DNA of 64,000 bases from UBA6168 sp964508135 (GCA_964508135.1 CAZDSU010000002.1:62001-126000), one strand, 5' to 3'; numbered from the stretch's first letter, positions 43,231 to 52,166 are shown. Numbers and translations are program-made. Notes: a model not told the origin generated them from the sequence alone.

Positions 43231-43893
43231 ATGAATAAAATTCAGCCTAAAAATTTACTGAAAAAACTTTTCATTGCCTTCGCAATTGTCGTCGCAGCCA
43301 TGCTTGCCTACTACCAATTTTGGTTTTTACGGCTGCCGGAGCGTAGCATCCCGACTGATAGCAATGTATTCATCAGCCCGGCAAACGGCAAGGTTGCAGC
43401 GGTACTTCATTGGACAACCGATTCGCTGGCATGGGAAAAGGATGCGGGGGTTGTGCAAGTGATGACTACGGGCGTGGATTCCAGCGGCTGGCTCATCGCC
43501 ATCGAGATGGACGTGACGAATGTACACTATCAACGAGCGCCGATGGCAGGTCGTTTTTTGATGAACAACTACGTCAATGGTCGCTTCAACAATGCACTGG
43601 TTCAAACCAACCGTTTCGGCTTGCGACTCGAAAACGAGCGAAATGACATGCTGTTTGAAACCGAGAATGGCACCCGCTACAAGGTGGTTCAGGTGGCTGG
43701 ACTCCTTGCACGTCGCATCGAAGATTTTGTGGAGCCTGGCCAAGAAGTTGCCGCCGGAGAAGTCATTGGCCTGATAAAATTGGGCAGCCAGGTCGGACTA
43801 ATCCTGCCTGAAAACACCGTCCCAAACGTTGTGCCTGGCCAGACAGTGACAGATGGTGAAACGGTAATTGCGAAGCAAAAAATCGAAAAATAA
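43231..43893 (+). CDS. psd: Phosphatidylserine-decarboxylase-family protein (short form)
   Basis: This 220-residue protein has one N-terminal membrane helix (about 11-30) and the family core. MDVTNVHYQRAPMAGRF (about 93-109) matches the active-site His segment, and KLGSQVGLILPE (183-194) contains the LGS self-cleavage site (184-186) that forms the pyruvoyl group. The enzyme family makes phosphatidylethanolamine. The otherwise conserved Asp of the SPADGKV motif is Asn here (SPANGKV, residue 52), which is odd. Start at 43231 was chosen because the longer frame begins at TTG. Confidence 0.8.
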   Translation: MNKIQPKNLLKKLFIAFAIVVAAMLAYYQFWFLRLPERSIPTDSNVFISPANGKVAAVLHWTTDSLAWEKDAGVVQVMTTGVDSSGWLIAIEMDVTNVHYQRAPMAGRFLMNNYVNGRFNNALVQTNRFGLRLENERNDMLFETENGTRYKVVQVAGLLARRIEDFVEPGQEVAAGEVIGLIKLGSQVGLILPENTVPNVVPGQTVTDGETVIAKQKIEK

Positions 43894-43916
43894 CCTTGCT
43901 AACCACCGCTCACTTG

Positions 43917-44471
43917 TCACTGAATCCGATACGCTGCTGTTAAACCTGCCAGCAAAATAGCGCCTTCGCCCGTGTCTTCGCCCGTGGTTTTGACATTTAT
44001 CTCAAAACCGAAAGCGGCTGCGGGCGTAAGCACCAAGTTTTCGCCGAGGGTAAAAGCCCATCCGAATTCAACGGTAGGTTGCACCACCAAAATGTCCGAG
44101 GAGCCCTTGACCTCGCCGCCCATTTCGAGTTTTGTCACCCAGTCAATCTTGTTTGCCCAGAGGTCAGTGCGAAGGCCGAGGCTTGGACCGGTGAAGTACC
44201 TGTTGAAATAGTGTTTGTAGCCGAGGGAGCCGCCAAAGCCACTGCCAGTTTCATCATCGTGGAGGCCCTGATCGCGGTGGTCAATGATTTGGTAGCCCAC
44301 TCGCACGCTGCCGAGGTCTCTTTTGGAGAAGCTTTTTTCTACCCGAAACCCAGGAATGTATCCGGTTGGGTAAACCTGGACCTCCAACCCAATATCCATG
44401 ACCTTATTTTGACCAAAACCAATAGCTGCCAAGAGGAGTAAAATAATCGTAAAGCCGAGTTTATTTTTCAT
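43917..44471 (-). CDS. Outer-membrane beta-barrel-like protein
   Basis: The 184-residue product has a signal peptide (MKNKLGFTIILLLLAAIGFG) and alternating-strand sequence with glycine and aromatic residues (VRVGYQII, GSLGYKHYFN, PSLGLRTDLW, LLAGLTAAYRIQ) typical of a small barrel. The last residue is not aromatic F/Y but the strand pattern fits. Function unknown. A TATTTTTG element lies on the minus strand at 44493-44500, a fit to the Bacteroidota -7 box, about 20 bases before its ATG. Confidence 0.7.
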   Translation of the reverse strand: MKNKLGFTIILLLLAAIGFGQNKVMDIGLEVQVYPTGYIPGFRVEKSFSKRDLGSVRVGYQIIDHRDQGLHDDETGSGFGGSLGYKHYFNRYFTGPSLGLRTDLWANKIDWVTKLEMGGEVKGSSDILVVQPTVEFGWAFTLGENLVLTPAAAFGFEINVKTTGEDTGEGAILLAGLTAAYRIQ

Positions 44472-44492
44472 GTTTCAAGTTTGTATTTTGGG

Positions 44493-44576
44493 CAAAAATA
44501 GCGTTAAATCCTAACCACAGAAATTAACTTTGAGGCAGAAGGGTATTTTGAACGAAACATGATTTTGTTTGCTTTG
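44493..44576. promoter_or_regulatory. Divergent promoters for the barrel gene and the acyltransferase gene
   Basis: On the minus strand TATTTTTG (44493-44500) fits TAnnTTTG for the barrel gene. On the plus strand TTTG (44547-44550), 18 bases, and TTGCTTTG (44569-44576, one base off the consensus) could drive the acyltransferase gene at 44593. Both are predictions from the known Bacteroidota consensus. Confidence 0.35.
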
Positions 44577-44592
44577 CACCGCAACTCAAATT

Positions 44593-46185
44593 ATGCCTAT
44601 AAATTTTACCAATAATCCAGTTGTCGAGGAGGCGCTTCGCAAGAAAAACGTGCAAATCGAGGCCGATGCCCACGACCTGAAGAACTTGGCCGTGAGGGTG
44701 CCCACGCTTTTCATCGTCAACCAAGCCCTCGACGACGTGGACGAACTGGTGCTCATCCGGCTGCTCGACGGCAGTGTCATTCCATTCAAGGTCATCGAGC
44801 GGCACAGTTTGTCGGAGCCTGCGCTTGCCCACTACTTTCTCCACCTCGACTACAATCTGTTGCAGTGGGAAGATTATGTCCGTGCCATTTTCAAGGAACT
44901 CGTCAAGGCCAAGTCACATGGCTATTCCCTTTGCCTCATCCTCCATTTCACCGACAGGACGCTGGAAACGACAGTGCGTGACCAATTCATGAACCGACTC
45001 ATGCGGGCGGTAATGCGGGCGGAAATCCCGGTCGTGCCGGTGCGCCTCAAGACGCCATTCCCGGGCTTTGTCAGGCCGAGCATCGGGGGAAGAATCGTGC
45101 AGTGGATGCGAGGCGAACCCCACAAAATTACGGTTCGGGTGGGCAGCCAGATTGCGGTAGAAGAACAGCAGAAGTTTGATAAGCCCAAGGATTTCAAGCG
45201 TTTTATCCAGTCCAAAATCTTCTCCCTTGGCTCTGGGTTGGAAGTGAAGCCATTCTACCTCCGCAACTTTTTCAAACTGCCAGAGCAAGAGGAACCAATT
45301 GCCGAACCCATTGACAATCAATTGATTGCGGATGAAATCGGACATTTGAAATTCAAATCGTTAATTGCTTCGCAAGGCGAATACGATATTTTCGTGGTAG
45401 AGGCGAAGGACATCCCTCACACCATCCAAGAAATTGGGCGACTACGGGAACTGACCTTCCGGGTCGTTGGTGAGGGAACCGGAAAGGCCAGAGACCTCGA
45501 CGAATACGACCTTTACTATCGTCAACTCATCCTTTGGGACAGGGAGTCAAAACAGATTGCGGGCGGCTACCGGATGGGCATCGGCGACGAGATTTTCGAG
45601 CGATACGGTGCTGCTGGATTTTATATCAGCAGCCTCTTCAAAATCAAGGATGGCTTTCATCCCTACATGAAAAAATCGGTCGAACTCGGCCGCTCCTTCA
45701 TCGTGCCAGACCACCAGCGCAAGCGCTTACCCCTGTTCCTGCTCTGGAAAGGCATCCTTTATTTTTTGTTGAAAAACCCCAGGTTCAGCTTCCTCTACGG
45801 GCCGGTAAGCATCAGCAAATATTACTCGAACCTCTCCCGTGGCGTCATCGTGGCCTACATCAAAAAATACTTCTACAACAACGAGCTGGCGCAATTCCTA
45901 AAGCCACGCAAGCCTTTCAAGGTCAAAGTGGACAAAGTGGACATCGAGCTGCTGGCCGAGAACCTCGGCGACCAGCTTCAGTCGCTCGACAACCTCATCG
46001 AGGACATCGAGCCAGAGCACTTCCGGCTACCGGTGCTGGTGCGGCAGTACCTCAAGCTCAACGCCCGTTTCATTAGCTTCAACGTGGACCCCAACTTCTC
46101 CGATGTGCTCGATGGCTTCATCATGCTCGACCTCAACGATGTACCCATTGCCATGATTGAATCGCTCAAGAAGGAGGTAGGGTAG
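44593..46185 (+). CDS. Two-domain acyltransferase: degenerate PlsC-like N-terminus plus GNAT/OlsB-like C-terminus
   Basis: In this 530-residue protein the C-terminal half (about 270-520) resembles GNAT-type acyl-ACP-dependent acyltransferases such as OlsB (IGRLRELTFRVVGEGTGK, GGYRMGIGDEIF, SVELGRSFIVPDHQR, FLYGPVSISKYY). The N-terminal half (about 100-230) resembles the back part of a PlsC domain (EIPVVPVRLKTPFPG, KITVRVGSQI) but shows no clear HX4D motif. A fusion of this kind is known as OlsF, which makes ornithine lipids in some Bacteroidota. I suggest an aminolipid acyltransferase, with the substrate unproven. A true PlsC-type gene follows. Confidence 0.75.
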   Translation: MPINFTNNPVVEEALRKKNVQIEADAHDLKNLAVRVPTLFIVNQALDDVDELVLIRLLDGSVIPFKVIERHSLSEPALAHYFLHLDYNLLQWEDYVRAIFKELVKAKSHGYSLCLILHFTDRTLETTVRDQFMNRLMRAVMRAEIPVVPVRLKTPFPGFVRPSIGGRIVQWMRGEPHKITVRVGSQIAVEEQQKFDKPKDFKRFIQSKIFSLGSGLEVKPFYLRNFFKLPEQEEPIAEPIDNQLIADEIGHLKFKSLIASQGEYDIFVVEAKDIPHTIQEIGRLRELTFRVVGEGTGKARDLDEYDLYYRQLILWDRESKQIAGGYRMGIGDEIFERYGAAGFYISSLFKIKDGFHPYMKKSVELGRSFIVPDHQRKRLPLFLLWKGILYFLLKNPRFSFLYGPVSISKYYSNLSRGVIVAYIKKYFYNNELAQFLKPRKPFKVKVDKVDIELLAENLGDQLQSLDNLIEDIEPEHFRLPVLVRQYLKLNARFISFNVDPNFSDVLDGFIMLDLNDVPIAMIESLKKEVG

Positions 46186-46238
46186 CAGGGTTTGGGGGGT
46201 TGAGAGGTTGAGGGGTTGAGAGGTTGCGGGTTTGCGGG

Positions 46239-46270
46239 TTTGAGCCTGAACCCGAATTCGTGTAGCTTTG
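46239..46270 (+). promoter_or_regulatory. Bacteroidota-type promoter before the PlsC-like gene
   Basis: TTTG at 46239-46242, a 20-base spacer and TAGCTTTG at 46263-46270 fit the known Bacteroidota consensus (TTTG, about 19-21 bases, TAnnTTTG). Transcription would begin about 35 bases before the ATG at 46313. The -33 element lies in the last words of a single-armed repeat (46195-46245, GGGGTTGAGAGG words), so the repeat may have supplied part of the promoter. Confidence 0.6.
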
Positions 46271-46312
46271 CGGCCATTTTTACAAAAATCGTTAGCATTT
46301 ATTTTCCAATCA

Positions 46313-47083
46313 ATGAAGATATTGCGAGTAAGTTATCGGGCCATGATATTGATGAGCTGCCTGATTTTTCATATCGTTTGGGTCGTAGTGCCTGCCATTT
46401 TCAGGGGGCGAGACCTCGACCACGCAATCAAAACTAGCCAGATTTGGCTAGGGTGGATGTTGCGCAGGTTGGGCATCAGGGTTGACAAACAAGGCTCCCC
46501 ACCCCAAGGGCACTATATTTATATCGGCAACCACCGCGCCTACATGGATGGCATCCTTGCAATGGCAGATGTGCGGGCACTACCGGTGGTCAAAGCGGAA
46601 GTGTCCAATTGGCCACTGATTGGCTACGGCGCAAAGCTCACGGGCATCATGTTCGTGAAACGGGACAGCAAAAAAAGCCGCACTGCTACCCTCGATGCCA
46701 TTCGAGAGGCACTGGGGATGGGCTTTTCCGTGCTCGTTTATCCCGAAGGCACCACGCACTTGAAGCCCACGACGATGGACTTCCGCACCGGTGCATTCAG
46801 CTTGGCCGCAAAGGAAGGTTTTGGCATTGTGCCAATGGCCATTGATTACAAGTACAAGAGCGACGCCTGGGTCGGCGACGAAACTTTCGCCCCCCATTTC
46901 GTCCGGTGTTTTGGAAGAAAAAACACTTACGTCAAAATCCGCTACGGTCAGCCCATCTATTCCGGCAACGTGGATTTCTTGGTGCAAACCACCAAGCAGT
47001 GGATTGACGAGAATATGTTGGCCATCCGACACGAGTTTGAATTGGAAAAAACAAGCAAGCCTGTTCCGGCGTTTGCCGAATGA
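46313..47083 (+). CDS. 1-acyl-sn-glycerol-3-phosphate acyltransferase-like protein
   Basis: This 256-residue PlsC-family enzyme has an N-terminal membrane helix (about 10-30) and then GNHRAYMDG with the catalytic HX4D (His74, Asp79), FVKRDSKKS, the YPEGTT motif (143-148) and IVPMAIDYK. It transfers an acyl chain to lysophosphatidic acid or a related lysolipid at the inner face of the membrane. The longer frame from 46268 adds 15 residues from the leader and was not used. It follows the two-domain acyltransferase after a spacer with a single-armed repeat and a promoter. Confidence 0.9.
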   Translation: MKILRVSYRAMILMSCLIFHIVWVVVPAIFRGRDLDHAIKTSQIWLGWMLRRLGIRVDKQGSPPQGHYIYIGNHRAYMDGILAMADVRALPVVKAEVSNWPLIGYGAKLTGIMFVKRDSKKSRTATLDAIREALGMGFSVLVYPEGTTHLKPTTMDFRTGAFSLAAKEGFGIVPMAIDYKYKSDAWVGDETFAPHFVRCFGRKNTYVKIRYGQPIYSGNVDFLVQTTKQWIDENMLAIRHEFELEKTSKPVPAFAE

Positions 47084-47124
47084 AACTTTGATGAAATATC
47101 CCGCCTTAAATCTGAATATTCAGC

Positions 47125-47748
47125 ATGAAAAATCTCTTAACGACGACCACCGTTCTCCTTTATTCCTTTTTCTTGTTTCAGAACAGTGCCGAGGCACAGC
47201 AGCGCTTCAAGGCTGGGCTGGTGCTTGGCCTCAACGCCTCTCAAATCAAGGGCGACGACTCGGCAGGCTACAACCGGCTTGGCCTGCACGGCGGCCTACG
47301 GGCGGTCGCAGTGCTGAAGGATAAAACTGATTTGATCATTGAAATGCTGTACTCGCAGCGGGGGAGCTTTGACAATGGCCTCCAATTTGTCAACGGCGAC
47401 CTAGACATCAGCCTCCGATACGTGGAGGTGCCGCTGATGTTGGCCTACAAGGATTGGTACAAAGAAGAAGAGGACTATCACAAGGTGCAGGTGACGGGCG
47501 GCTTTACTTTCAGCCGCTTGCTGGAGGCCAAAGCCATCGGCAGCAACCACGATGCCGAGGTGGAGAACTTTCACAAAAATGACTTCGGTATTACCATCGG
47601 GGCAGATTTTTTCTTCTCTAAACATTTTGCTTTCGGTGGCCGCTGGAACCGCTCCATCAACCTGCTTTACAACAACAAAAAACACGAAGAAAGCCTCGAT
47701 GCCTTGGTTGGTTATTTCCTTTCTTTCAAAGGGATGTACATGTTTTGA
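47125..47748 (+). CDS. Outer-membrane beta-barrel protein (PorT-like family)
   Basis: The 207-residue product has a signal peptide (ending near NSAEAQ) and the pattern of small Bacteroidota barrels: FKAGLVLGLNASQIKGDDSAGYNRLGLHGG, where GL/N/I-GD-YN-G-GG is the typical start, and IEMLYSQRGS, RYVEVPLMLAY, and a final SFKGMYMF strand with terminal Phe. Function unknown. It ends just before a long repeat and converges with the SDR gene. Confidence 0.82.
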   Translation: MKNLLTTTTVLLYSFFLFQNSAEAQQRFKAGLVLGLNASQIKGDDSAGYNRLGLHGGLRAVAVLKDKTDLIIEMLYSQRGSFDNGLQFVNGDLDISLRYVEVPLMLAYKDWYKEEEDYHKVQVTGGFTFSRLLEAKAIGSNHDAEVENFHKNDFGITIGADFFFSKHFAFGGRWNRSINLLYNNKKHEESLDALVGYFLSFKGMYMF

Positions 47749-47750
47749 GG

Positions 47751-47880
47751 GATTGAGGATTTGAGTGGTTGAGAGATTGAGAGCGTGAGAGATTGAGAGC
47801 GTGAGAGATTGAGAGCGTGAGAGATTGAGAGCGTGACAGCCGCACCTCAACCTCTCAACCCCTCAAATCCTCAATCTCTC
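47751..47880. repeat. Inverted repeat with four tandem 16-bp units between converging genes
   Basis: The left part (47751-47834) is built of GATTGAGGATTTGAG words and then four exact copies of GAGAGATTGAGAGCGT (47771-47834). The right part (47844-47880) is CTCAACC/CTCAAATCCTCAATCTCTC. Left has almost no C and right has no G, so they can pair. The structure reaches into the last codons of the minus-strand SDR gene, whose end (ERLRI) is encoded by the right arm. It could work as a bidirectional terminator. Confidence 0.85.
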
Positions 47881-48741
47881 AAAATCTTCTCCCGAATCCT
47901 GCGGCTCAAAACCAATCTCCCTTATTTTACGCAAGTCCAAAGTCAGGTCGGCGGGCCGGAACGCTGCTGTTTTCACCTCGTTTTGCGATTTTGCGATGAT
48001 TTTTGCCTCCGGCAAAAGCAGCGCTTCACTGGCCAGTTTTGCAAATTCATACCGGCTCATGGCCGTTGCGCCGCCGAGGTTGAAGATGCCTTCCGCACCT
48101 TTTTCCAGCAAAAGGAAAAGCCCCTCCGATGCCGATTGCCCGCTCAAGAACAACCGGATTTCATCATAAAATGCAGTCACTGCCTCGCCCCGCCGCCAAG
48201 TTTCGAGCCATTGTTGGAGGAAGTTTTTGGTGCCAGAACCAGCCTGTCCGTACATCACTGCCACCCGCACGATGGCCGCCGAAGGGCTTACCATTTGAAT
48301 GGCCTGCTCGGCCTCGAGTTTCTGCCGCCCGTACTCGTTCCTCGGCGATGGGGTAGGGGTCTCGCTGAAAGGCGCCGCAATGCCATCGTACACCTGCGAG
48401 CTGGAAGTGAACAGCAGCTTGCAGCGGCGCTCGGCGCACATTTCCGCCAGCCAAGTGGTGGCTTCCACGTTCAACAGCCTTGTTTCGTTTGGATTTGCTT
48501 CGCAATGGGCAGGGTTCGAGGCCGCTGCCAAGTGGAAAACGGCGTCGGGGTTCACCGCTTTTAGCGTTCGCCAGACGGCGTCCCGGTCGGTGAGGTCCAA
48601 TTGAATGGCTTCGGATTTTGGGTACAGCCCGGCAGCATTGCCATGCCAAGTGCCCACCACCCGCCAGCCCGCTGGGGCGTGTCGAACCACGTGCCAGCCA
48701 AGGAACCCGGACGCACCGGTGACAAGGAGTTTTTTCGTCAT
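47863..48741 (-). CDS. SDR-family NAD(P)-dependent sugar-nucleotide reductase/epimerase-like protein
   Basis: This 292-residue extended short-chain dehydrogenase has the nucleotide-binding TGASGFLGWHV at the N-terminus, FHLAAASNP, TSSSQVYDG and the catalytic YGRQK. Its shape is close to dTDP-4-dehydrorhamnose reductase (RmlD), but no other dTDP-sugar gene is near. The last five residues come from the adjoining inverted repeat. Confidence 0.85.
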   Translation of the reverse strand: MTKKLLVTGASGFLGWHVVRHAPAGWRVVGTWHGNAAGLYPKSEAIQLDLTDRDAVWRTLKAVNPDAVFHLAAASNPAHCEANPNETRLLNVEATTWLAEMCAERRCKLLFTSSSQVYDGIAAPFSETPTPSPRNEYGRQKLEAEQAIQMVSPSAAIVRVAVMYGQAGSGTKNFLQQWLETWRRGEAVTAFYDEIRLFLSGQSASEGLFLLLEKGAEGIFNLGGATAMSRYEFAKLASEALLLPEAKIIAKSQNEVKTAAFRPADLTLDLRKIREIGFEPQDSGEDFERLRI

Positions 48742-48998
48742 GGTTTCATTACTTAGGTTTTGTGAAGTTCAAGAGATTGTCAAGTCTGATTTTTGGGCCA
48801 AACCTTCTCATCATCCCAACCAGTATATTATTCTATATTACAGCAACAGATTTTCTATCTTCGCCGGGATTTTTTGATTGAAAATTGGGATGGCGAACAA
48901 ACCTGAAATTGCCGCAACGAAACTATTGCTAATAATTTACGAATAAAAAAAGGCCCAATCATTTTTCAAAAAACAACACCCACAACCCAAGTTTTTTT

Positions 48999-50207
48999 AT
49001 GTCAGAAGTTGGAGTAAGTTACGAACTGATTGAAGATGCCGAAGGGCTGGCGAGATTTGCCGCCGCCAACAAGGGCATCGAATGGATGTGCTTCGACACG
49101 GAGTTTATCGGAGAGAAGCGTTTTCTGACGCTCATCTGCCTCATTCAGGTGGGCACGCCACGGGGCTTTTACCTCATTGACCCCTTGAAAATAAAGGACA
49201 TCCAGCCCGTGATTGACCTGCTGGTGGACGACAAGGTGCTCAAAATCGTACATGCTGGCGACAACGACTACCGCCTGTTCAACATCCAATACGGCATACT
49301 TCCCCGCAACACGTTCGATACCCAAATGGCCGCTTCGTTCATTGGCTACAAGCACCCCGTCGGCTTCAGCAAGCTGGTGGAGAGCGAGTTGAACATCGAG
49401 GTGAGCAAGGGCTATACGGTGACAGATTGGGAGCGCCGCCCTTTCCAGCCCAAGCAGCTCAAGTACGCCTTGCACGACGTAATACATCTCTACCAACTTT
49501 GGATAAACATTACCAAGCATTTGGAAAAAGCTGGCCGCCTCGCATGGGCCTACGAGGAGTTCAAACTGCTCGAAGAACCCGAAAGCTATGAGACCGACCC
49601 CTACCGGGAAGTTCTTGAAAGCAACATCATCAAGAGCCTGCGCCGCCGGGAACAGGTTTTCCTGCTGCGCCTGATGCTTTGGCGTACCGAGGAAGCCGAG
49701 CGCCGCANNNNNNNNNNTTTTTCCATGGTAATGCGCAGATGTCCTTTTTCCAGCAAGTATATCAGTGCCATCGTGCGGGCCGTACACTCTGGACTGGATG
49801 CGCTGCAAAACGACCGCCGACTACCGGACAATTTGATTGGCAAGTTCGGCAAAAAATTCGTGGAGCTGTACGAAGCGCCTGCCACCCAGGAAGAGCGGGA
49901 CGTGCTCGGTCGCATCCCCCGTGACAACAGCGACAACCCCAAGCAGGACATTCTGATGGAAATGCTCGACCTGTTGGTGCGCTACAAATGCCTGCAAGAG
50001 GGCATCTCCCACCATATCGTGATGCCCCGCAACGTACTGAAGAAGATGAAGAACGACAAGGACTACTTCGATGACGCCACCTTTTCCGGCTGGCGAAGGG
50101 AGTTCTTGGGCGACGAAATCGTTTCTTGGTTCAAGCACCGCCGCAACCTGGAAATCAAATTCCTGGATGGGAAATTTGAGTTGAAAATGCAGGGAGTAGA
50201 GGTGTAG
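48999..50207 (+). CDS. rnd: Ribonuclease D-like 3'-5' exonuclease with HRDC region
   Basis: The 402-residue protein has the DEDDy exonuclease domain: Asp33 and Glu35 (CFDTEF), Asp90 (HAGDNDYRLF), Tyr156 and Asp160 (YALHDV). A helical C-terminal part follows, with an HRDC-like segment (KYISAIVRAVHSGLDAL). It trims structured RNA 3' ends. The sequence carries ten unknown bases in the middle (49708-49717) and the reading frame continues after them. The residues around the gap are therefore not reliable, and the real number of bases there may differ. Confidence 0.85.
   Translation: MSEVGVSYELIEDAEGLARFAAANKGIEWMCFDTEFIGEKRFLTLICLIQVGTPRGFYLIDPLKIKDIQPVIDLLVDDKVLKIVHAGDNDYRLFNIQYGILPRNTFDTQMAASFIGYKHPVGFSKLVESELNIEVSKGYTVTDWERRPFQPKQLKYALHDVIHLYQLWINITKHLEKAGRLAWAYEEFKLLEEPESYETDPYREVLESNIIKSLRRREQVFLLRLMLWRTEEAERRXXXXFSMVMRRCPFSSKYISAIVRAVHSGLDALQNDRRLPDNLIGKFGKKFVELYEAPATQEERDVLGRIPRDNSDNPKQDILMEMLDLLVRYKCLQEGISHHIVMPRNVLKKMKNDKDYFDDATFSGWRREFLGDEIVSWFKHRRNLEIKFLDGKFELKMQGVEV
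49708..49717. other. Assembly gap (10 N)
   Basis: Ten unknown bases interrupt the RNase D gene. Ten is a common filler size, so the true distance may be different. The coding frame on both sides belongs to the same protein family, which supports the joining of the two pieces. Confidence 0.98.
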
Positions 50208-50271
50208 CTCTGCATTGCGCCAGCAAAAAAGAGAACACAACCTTTTGAATTGGAGGAGGGTAAACGGTCGG

Positions 50272-50793
50272 CTACTTCGTCGCAAACCACACCAGCCCAG
50301 CTATCGCTCCACCAATAATCAGCAACTCCAAAATGTTGCCGAGCGTCCGGCTTCTTACCCGCATATTTATCACGGAAATCACTGAGATGATGAAGGCGAT
50401 GGCCGAAATCACCAGAATCAGGCCACCGGTGGCGCCGGTCACTTCGGACGTGTTCTGCGACTTGGCGACGTCGGGGAACACGATGAGGTAGGCCGTGGTC
50501 AGCAACGAGGACAACAATCCGATGAGCAGGCCACCGAGCAGCAGCTTCCAGGTTTCCATGCCCTTGACAAGGTTGTTCAAGCTGCGGATGGTACTGCTGA
50601 CCACCAGCCAGAGCGCCATCAACATCAACCCAATAGTGGCCTCGTCGGCGTATTGCCCGAAAAACCTAGCGAGGTTGTTTTGGAAGTAGAGCAGGAGTAT
50701 GAAGAGGGTCGTCAGTATCACACAAGCGATAATGACGCTGCGGGCGAGGACGCTGTTTTCAACGCTGGAGACGGGTGCTTTTTCTGTGGCCAT
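50272..50793 (-). CDS. Membrane protein of unknown function
   Basis: The 173-residue product has about five hydrophobic helices after a short polar start (MATEKAPVSSVENSVLARS). A frame extended upstream to 50865 adds 24 residues without membrane character and was rejected. I see no family motif. It converges with the RNase D gene. Confidence 0.65.
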   Translation of the reverse strand: MATEKAPVSSVENSVLARSVIIACVILTTLFILLLYFQNNLARFFGQYADEATIGLMLMALWLVVSSTIRSLNNLVKGMETWKLLLGGLLIGLLSSLLTTAYLIVFPDVAKSQNTSEVTGATGGLILVISAIAFIISVISVINMRVRSRTLGNILELLIIGGAIAGLVWFATK

Positions 50794-51035
50794 GTTTTTT
50801 TGTTTTTGGTGAAAATTTGCTGCAAAGCAACGTAAAAAACAAGCTGCAAAAGGTAGATTTGCCATGAATGTTTTGGCAACGGTTTTTTACTGATCCCTTG
50901 TCATAGTCCAACGACCCGTCCACGCTTTGAGGGACAACACAGATGGCATGGACGGTTCCTTGCGTGATGACAAAACACCAATACGAATCAACCCCACCCA
51001 ACAATTCAACAATTCAAAAATAAAACAATCAAGCA

Positions 51036-52019
51036 ATGAAAGCCGAAACGATGACGCCCACCATGCTCCCAAAAAACGCCCACACCGACATTCCCGGCAA
51101 TCCCTCCACCGCCATCAGCAGCCCAATGAAGTTCAACGACCGCTCGAATGGGAAGCCGTTGCGGGTGCTCTCCGAAGATGACTGGTCATTCTGGCTGCAA
51201 AACGGCTATGTGGTGGTGAAAAACGCCGTACCACGAGAACAGGTGCAGCGCACCGCCGACTTTCTCTGGGAGTTTGAGGAGAAAGACGCCAACGACCCCA
51301 CGACCTGGTACACACCGCCCCGTGCCGAAATGCAGATGAAGGAACTCACCAACACCGGCATGGTGGAGGTCTACAACCACCAACTGCTCTGGGACAACCG
51401 CCAATGGCCCCGCATTTACGACGCTTTCGTGGACATCTGGGGCACCGAAAAACTCTGGGTGACCATTGACCGGGCCAACCTCAACCTGCCCATGCGACCC
51501 GGCCACGAGTACAAGGGCTTCATCCATTGGGACTATGACCCAGAGACCCGCCCCGTGAACGTGCAGGGCGTGCTCGCCCTCGCCGACCAGACGGACGAGA
51601 ACATGGGCGGCTTCCAGTGCATCCCCGAACTGTTCAGGACCTACGACACCTGGAAGCTCACTCAACCAGCCGACCGTGACCACTTCAAGCCGGACACTTC
51701 GGGCTTCGAGCCAGTGAAAGTGCGCATGGAGGCGGGCGACCTGCTCATCTTCAACAGCACCCTCGCCCACGGCATTCGTCCCAATCGCACTGAAGACAAG
51801 GTGCGCATGGCCCAGTACATCGCCATGATGCCCGCACAGGAGGACAACGAAGCCCTTCGCCAATGGCGCATCAGCTCCTGGCGGGACCGCATTGCACCAG
51901 AAGGCTATGCCTTTCCCGGTGACCCACGGCGGTGGGAGCAGACTCGGTATGGGACTGCTGAATTGTCGGAGTTGGGGAAGAATCTGCTGGGGATAGAACG
52001 ATGGAAAAGCGAAGGGTGA
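51036..52019 (+). CDS. Phytanoyl-CoA dioxygenase (PhyH) family protein
   Basis: This 327-residue Fe(II)/2-oxoglutarate dioxygenase has the iron ligands His164 and Asp166 (IHWDYDPETRP) and His245 (TLAHGIRPNRTED), with an Arg after the last His for 2-oxoglutarate. The substrate cannot be read from sequence; family members hydroxylate lipids, amino acids and secondary metabolites. The first 30 residues are low in conservation, so later ATGs are possible. The spacer before it (50866-51035) ends in CAACAATTC words that look like one arm of the spacer-repeat class. Confidence 0.85.
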   Translation: MKAETMTPTMLPKNAHTDIPGNPSTAISSPMKFNDRSNGKPLRVLSEDDWSFWLQNGYVVVKNAVPREQVQRTADFLWEFEEKDANDPTTWYTPPRAEMQMKELTNTGMVEVYNHQLLWDNRQWPRIYDAFVDIWGTEKLWVTIDRANLNLPMRPGHEYKGFIHWDYDPETRPVNVQGVLALADQTDENMGGFQCIPELFRTYDTWKLTQPADRDHFKPDTSGFEPVKVRMEAGDLLIFNSTLAHGIRPNRTEDKVRMAQYIAMMPAQEDNEALRQWRISSWRDRIAPEGYAFPGDPRRWEQTRYGTAELSELGKNLLGIERWKSEG

Positions 52020-52166
52020 CGACACCGACGGACTAAGTTGCAAGGTTGAAGCACAAAGTTTGAATATCATTGGACGGAGTTGGAATGCAGAATGGTTAAG
52101 TTGCTTAATGGGGTACCTAAGGTGAACCTTGCCTTTGTTCATTCTTTCAGTACACTGTATTACAGC

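Noticed and set aside
47771..47834. Possible CRISPR-like array (four 16-bp units)
   Set aside because: Units are directly tandem without spacers and no cas gene is near.
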